A stretch of DNA of 64,000 bases, taken from Plumapathes pennacea. Its lineage: Eukaryota > Cnidaria > Anthozoa > Antipatharia > Myriopathidae. The translations under genes and the position numbers were made by a program. The notes under the pieces were generated by a model, which was given only the letters and a program-made list of their open reading frames with translations, was not told the origin of the DNA and searched no databases. Positions within the stretch are counted from its first letter, which is position 1. Every line of letters begins with the position of its first letter. This document shows positions 32,401-64,000 of the stretch, one piece after another. The stretch covers positions 6,036,001 through 6,100,000 of the forward strand of contig OZ038472.1 of assembly GCA_964036295.1 (NCBI GenBank), given 5' to 3'.

Positions 32401-34101
32401 GACTGAGATTGCTTTCGGAGATCTTCTGGCCCTGTAGCGGTCGTCATGCACTGGCTTTTTGGGGTCTTCTGCCGTGAGGTAGGGGTCGTTTCTCTCTCTT
32501 GAAGTCTCCTGGACAAACTCAGAAAATTCGCTGAACGGCGGGTAGTCGACAGCACGTCGTGTTTTGTACTTGTAGGCTTGCCTCTGCCATCTTCCCTGGA
32601 GGTCATCCGGAAGTTTTAGAACCAGGGGTCGCAGGTAAGTGGGCTCGTCCAGAATCTTGAGGCCAGTTAGACCACCGTCATTTTTTGCGCACTGGAGCTC
32701 TAAAAGAAGGTCGCCAAACTCTTGAAGCCGTTTGTTGTCTCGCGTAGCTATCCTCGGGAATGAATTCAACTTGTCCAGGTGGACTTGCGTTACGACGGCA
32801 TTCGAGCCAAATCTTTCCCCTAATTTCTTCCAAACTTCTTTTAGCCCGTTTCCAGGGTTTCCAACGTAGGCGTTACGAAGCCTCTGAGCGAGCCGTTTGG
32901 AGTCGTTAGATGTGTACTCTATTATGAGAGCCAGTTGCTCGCTTTCGCTCAGGTTGACTCCCTGAATCATGTTTAAAAATGAGCCCTTCCAAGTGTGATA
33001 ATTCTCCGGTTTGTCGTCGAATTTTTCTATCTTGTTTGAAATCAGTTCCCTTCGAGCCATGAACTCGATATAGGGGGTGACAACGCTTGGGGGCTGATTG
33101 GCAGGAATGAACGCGTGTGCGTTGGGATTTGGGTAGGCCGTGGTGTGCGATCCGTCGATTTCGGTTTGCGGCTCTGGCTTGATCTTCGCTTCCGGTGTTT
33201 GGACAGAGTACATGGCGCCCTCGTTCTCCGGTTTCACGCCCATTTGCAAATGGCCGGAATTTCTCTGTGAGTTTAGGTACTCTTCCACGCGTTCCTTCGG
33301 GTTTGCGGGAGGGAGATCTAGCGCGTGAAACGACTCAGAGGGAAGGTCGAGGCCCATCTGGTCTATTTCTTCGTCGATTGCTTTGGCTGTTGCTATGGCG
33401 ACTTCGGCCTCTTCTTCGAGACGCAACGCTTCGAGTTTGGCCTGCTGATCTCTCTTTCTTCTGACTAGCTCCAGTTCCATATCCTCGATTTGATATGCTG
33501 CGCGTAGCTCGATTTCAAGTCTCCGTTTCTGTAGTTCTACTTTCTTAATTGCGGCCGCGGCTTTGGCCTTTGCCTTCACACGTGTCGATGTCACAGAGTT
33601 GACAGATCCCGATGCTGCGCTCCGCATTGATCTCGTTTCTAGCAGCAAAGTCTTTATTCGCTCGTTTACGTCGTTTGTCGTGCTATCCAGGTAAGCTTTG
33701 CGTGAAGCCATAGTTTCTTCCAGTCGCGCAAGGTCCTGAAGAACTTCGGCCGATGTAGCGCCGGCGGCGAATTCCTTTGTAGCTAATAACTCCAACTGAT
33801 AATCATTGAAAATAGATCTCGCCTCTTCTATTCCTGTTCTAAGCTCATGTACTGATAGCTTCTCTCGAGATCTTGGTATTCGGTCCTTGCACGTTTTCCA
33901 GAGTTCTTCGAAATTCTCTTCGCTTTCTATCAGTCTATTTTGTATTACCTTAGCCGAAGGCTTACGCGTTCGCTGGGGACGATCCGCGGCGGTTGGTTCT
34001 TTGATTTGTTTGTCTGCGGGTCCTTTGGCCTGATCTCTGGCCTTCGGGTCTTGCGGGGTCGTGGGATCTTCCGCTGGTTGTTCTCCTTCAGTGCTGCTCA
34101 T
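29425..34101 (-). CDS. BEL/Pao gag-pol polyprotein lacking the integrase core
   Basis: 1558-residue uninterrupted ORF. In order: charged coiled-coil N-terminus (about 50-250); gag-like DUF1759 region (about 350-500, IEKFDDKPENYHTWKGSF); zinc-knuckle cysteines (about 620-660, CYRC and CTEC); DUF1758-type aspartic protease (about 735, VLIDDQSNCSLAA); reverse transcriptase (about 1040-1240, RVVFDSAAESNGVSLN and FYVDDGL with the catalytic DD); RNase H/A17-associated region (about 1365-1510, FCDASERAIGAVSYL). After GPTFLHSNG the frame jumps within about 15 residues to an integrase C-terminal tail (VRQVDLVTAKNG, YRRPVQEVILL). The zinc-binding and DDE core of the integrase are absent, so the element cannot integrate unaided. 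The ATG lies about 70 bp after the 5' LTR. Confidence 0.93.
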   Translation of the reverse strand: MSSTEGEQPAEDPTTPQDPKARDQAKGPADKQIKEPTAADRPQRTRKPSAKVIQNRLIESEENFEELWKTCKDRIPRSREKLSVHELRTGIEEARSIFNDYQLELLATKEFAAGATSAEVLQDLARLEETMASRKAYLDSTTNDVNERIKTLLLETRSMRSAASGSVNSVTSTRVKAKAKAAAAIKKVELQKRRLEIELRAAYQIEDMELELVRRKRDQQAKLEALRLEEEAEVAIATAKAIDEEIDQMGLDLPSESFHALDLPPANPKERVEEYLNSQRNSGHLQMGVKPENEGAMYSVQTPEAKIKPEPQTEIDGSHTTAYPNPNAHAFIPANQPPSVVTPYIEFMARRELISNKIEKFDDKPENYHTWKGSFLNMIQGVNLSESEQLALIIEYTSNDSKRLAQRLRNAYVGNPGNGLKEVWKKLGERFGSNAVVTQVHLDKLNSFPRIATRDNKRLQEFGDLLLELQCAKNDGGLTGLKILDEPTYLRPLVLKLPDDLQGRWQRQAYKYKTRRAVDYPPFSEFSEFVQETSRERNDPYLTAEDPKKPVHDDRYRARRSPKAISVAKTELGLPKGGKPRREVPSANNDPSIWCFIHEKPHPLRECRALKAKPYDECMELLSQNHICYRCVASCDHFARDCTVTVKCTECRRDDHVTALHPGNARKTTAQRHGEEREPTNIGNPVPDTISSSCTQVCGKGANPAGKSCSKICLANLYVDGSPDNKVKAYVLIDDQSNCSLAATKLFEKLNIKGTAITYTLKTCSGVKETVGRCARGLIIESLDQSVNHRLPVLTECNDIPNNREEIPTPQVARAHPHLRAIAEKIPELDEHTEILVLVGRDIPALHKVHESRNGLRDAPWGQRLDLGWVVLGNTCLDGGHKPGGHVTSCKTQVLYNGRPSLLEPCPNRFSIKHGGPPDSPKELQVPSTFDDGLAHGVFTQTKHDNKPGLSVEDRKFLQIMECGMSKDATGNWQAPLPFRREVKKLPNSRDNALKRLRSTRRTLDKRPAMKDHYFAFMQKVFENGHAEPVPVDSLESAKPCWYLPHFGVYHPKKPDKIRVVFDSAAESNGVSLNTLLLSGPDLTNGLLGVLLRFRQDPVAVVADIEQMFHSFKVTEEHRDFLRFLWYKDNQPHGEITEYRMKVHIFGNTSSPAVATYGLRKTAEVEEADYGSDAKEFVNRNFYVDDGLKSAAEPASAIDLLRRTQEMLATANLRLHKIASSHPEVMEAFPLEDRAKDLHDLDFSKGPIPVQRSLGVHWDLESDAFTFRVSLEEKPFARRGVLSVTNSLYDPLGLAAPVIIRGKQLLRSMTTDLKASESNEWDTQLPQELKPAWEEWCGSLTALENLKVPRSYCRSSLEGAARIELHTFCDASERAIGAVSYLKVIQSTGEVKVSFVLGKAKLTPNHATTIPRLELCAAVMGVEMADLIIDELDQKPDAVTYYSDSRVVLGYIVNESRRFYVYVSNRVERIRRSSTPHQWRYVHTSLNPADLATRSVEANDLGNSTWHTGPTFLHSNGPNTVTQDGKVRQVDLVTAKNGVKKHYRRPVQEVILLLTADL

Positions 34102-34170
34102 GCCTGATGACTCCTAGCCAAGTCCACTGCGTGCGTATCGCAACCTTTGGTTGGTGTCCTCCGTTTTTAC

Positions 34171-34467
34171 TGTTCCGCTATCTCGGCCGATGCTCGTAGC
34201 TTCGATAGGGCAGTCTAACCCAAACCGCTGATACTCATAGCGAATTTATTTAAGGGTAAAAACGGAAAGAACTTACAAGGCTTGATGCACGTGGAAAAAT
34301 GAGACGCTCTATGAAAAGTGACAAAGATCATTGTTGTCTAATGACGAAATCTAAGCTAACAATGCGAGCCAATCAAAAGACAGCTAACGAAACAAAACAA
34401 ACAATTTCGGAATCACGCAATATCCTTTGATCGATATGAAAACAAAACAAGCTGATGTGACAGCACA
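34171..34467 (-). repeat. 5' LTR of BEL/Pao element
   Basis: Upstream LTR in element sense, 297 bp, identical by eye to 29050-29346. Expected to hold the promoter. Confidence 0.93.
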
Positions 34468-34472
34468 TGCAG

Positions 34473-35144
34473 TACATGTACAGGCTGGGTATTATTTTAT
34501 TTTTTGGAAGGCAAATGAAGTGAAGTTAACAGCAGGCACTGGCCACTCATTAGATGCATATGCATTTGAAATGCTGGTTAGCGAATTAAATTCTGGATTC
34601 TGGATTCTGGGGCTGCCGCCTTGGTGGGGTTCATTATTAAAAAGTTTAATACTAGGTTTTTGTTTGTTTTGTTTCTATTTTGTTTTTCTTGTGTCTATGA
34701 GGCACAGCACTTTTTATGAAATAATCAAGAAAGATTTCTTGTGAACTAAAATCACTTTCTATATCAAACTTATTTGATAATGACTGTATCAGACTTGGTT
34801 ATCTCGAACTCCCCGCTATCTCAAAGGGAATCCAATATTCCTTTGAAATGAACTCGGTAGAAATATTCCCTTGGTAGAACCCTGCTATCTTGATCATCCA
34901 TTATCTCGAACTATTTCTTGCTCCCCTTGAGAGTTTAAGATAGCAGGGTTTTACTGTAAATGTACAAGTAAATGCCTGAATGTGATAAAAATTGAATACT
35001 GCAAAATAGTCAAAAGTGGTGATTGTCACTGCAATTCTTTTAACAGAATTAAAAGAGGAGTTATTACAGTACACTGTATCGTAAGCTGTGTTATAGTATT
35101 CTGCTAAGTAATACAAAATGCCCTGATGTGCCTCAAAACATCTG
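34473..35144. other. Intergenic repeat-rich sequence
   Basis: Includes a pogo/Tigger-like MITE end near 34900-34957 (GATAGCAGGGTTTTACTGTA). No gene recognised. Confidence 0.4.
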
Positions 35145-35384
35145 GGTCCGGTTTTCCAAAGCATGATTAGGCTAATCCTGGATTAGGTCTAAACTTCTTT
35201 GTCATTTATAAGCCTTAAAACGTGAAAGTTTCGTCCACATCAACTTCCTTGATAACAATTTAAGCTAGAACAAGCTTTTTAATCCATCTTAGAACAAAAC
35301 CCTGCGGGTTTTTTGGAGAGAGGTCGAGAGAAAGAATTTCGTTAATCCTGGATTCGCTTAACTGACTTTCGAAAAACCGGGCCC
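35145..35384. mobile_element. MITE family A, third copy
   Basis: Ends GGGTCCGGTTTTCCAAAGC and GAAAAACCGGGCCC are inverted. The interior shares GGCTAATCCTGGATTAGGTCT with the copies at 4308 and 54315. Confidence 0.65.
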
Positions 35385-35829
35385 TGGTCAAAAGTAATTG
35401 CTCGCTGATGTGATGTAAATGTAATATAATATTTTCAGGGGGTGCTGGAGAGAAGTCTGGAGAAACAATACAGAACTTGTTCCTTCATGAAAGTCCAAAG
35501 GTGTGCTGTGACGTACATAGAGTCACTTTTGGCTGACTGTGTGATTTCTTTAGTTTGCATTTGCTATGCTTGAGGGTTGGTCTTAACAAGTTTAGCAGCA
35601 TTCTTGGCTAATGAGGAACAAAAGCAAAACCTGCTTGCAATATTCTTTAGCCAGGGCACTTTCGTGTCTATCTAAAAGGGTCCAAAAAAAGAGTGTTGTG
35701 ATATTTTGTTAAACAAAATTGTCTTTGGTTTGAGGGGGATCGGGTTAATGTCATTGTCATTGTGCAAACAATGCCATAACTCCATTGCAAACATGCAAGC
35801 TCTACAAAAGCTGTTTCGTACTAGTTCAT

Positions 35830-64000
<28,171 letters not shown>

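Larger units (their letters stand above)
29045..34472 (-). mobile_element. BEL/Pao LTR retrotransposon, integrase-deleted, very recent
   Basis: Two LTRs (29050-29346 and 34171-34467, 297 bp, TG...CA) read as identical over their whole length and are flanked by the target duplication TGCAG (29045-29049, 34468-34472). One long minus-strand ORF lies between them. The total of 5418 bp between LTR ends is shorter than a complete BEL/Pao because the integrase core is missing. LTR identity implies recent insertion. No tRNA primer-binding site was recognised next to the 5' LTR. Confidence 0.93.

Noticed and set aside
31085..33464. Multiple 60-110 residue ORFs on both strands inside the BEL/Pao element
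   Set aside because: Out-of-frame shadows of the 1558-residue polyprotein.
35439..35501. Possible plus-strand exon after TATTTTCAG
   Set aside because: Splice-like borders, but neither frame matches the SCYL3 family or anything recognised, and it sits just before the convergent RTK-B end.

Overview
This is a stretch of eukaryotic, almost certainly cnidarian (coral- or anemone-like) nuclear genome. The main signs are split genes with GT-AG introns, neurexin/CNTNAP-type fibrinogen-like modules, a TPR-CHAT (TTC28-like) gene, a KIAA1958/DUF3504 (Crypton-derived) fragment, a BEL/Pao retrotransposon and many short foldback (MITE-like) repeats in AT-rich sequence. The species cannot be named from sequence alone. 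There are no bacterial features.

The backbone is a pair of paralogous receptor tyrosine kinase genes, both on the minus strand. RTK-A occupies about 1-15777 and its 3' end lies off the left edge. Its exons join in frame as signal peptide (15777-15693), fibrinogen-like module (15246-14584), fibrinogen-like plus EGF module (7074-6361), Ig domain (4907-4629), transmembrane segment (3484-3383), and the kinase N-lobe and hinge (2354-873). RTK-B runs from beyond the right edge down to a stop codon at 35830. It supplies the rest of the kinase: HRD, DFG, the APE segment, C-lobe and C-terminal tail. Positions 1-5805 and 49537-55805 are a direct segmental duplication carrying the shared Ig-TM-kinase part.

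From about 54407 to the window end the RTK-B Ig exon is amplified in a head-to-tail array with a 1716-1717 bp period (five full units and a sixth cut by the window). Every unit carries an intact 279-bp, phase 1-1 Ig exon with good splice sites, the halves of two different MITEs, and a fragment of a DUF3504/Crypton-type recombinase at the junction. This array is the most unusual feature of the window. If transcribed, it could give a receptor with a variable number of nearly identical Ig domains.

Between the two RTKs lie a repeat-rich zone (8-24 kb: foldback elements, LINE remnants, an interstitial telomere-like block), a 5' fragment of a SCYL3-like pseudokinase gene on the plus strand (24.6-28.6 kb, with a frameshift), and a BEL/Pao element (29050-34467, minus strand). 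The BEL/Pao element has apparently identical 297-bp LTRs and a 5-bp target duplication, but its integrase core is missing by in-frame deletion. The 11-kb RTK-B intron (36286-47437) holds a decayed plus-strand TPR-CHAT pseudogene, a hAT-like zinc-finger fragment, a roughly 500-bp (TA)n tract and several MITEs. Most of the remaining sequence is intronic or intergenic repeat.
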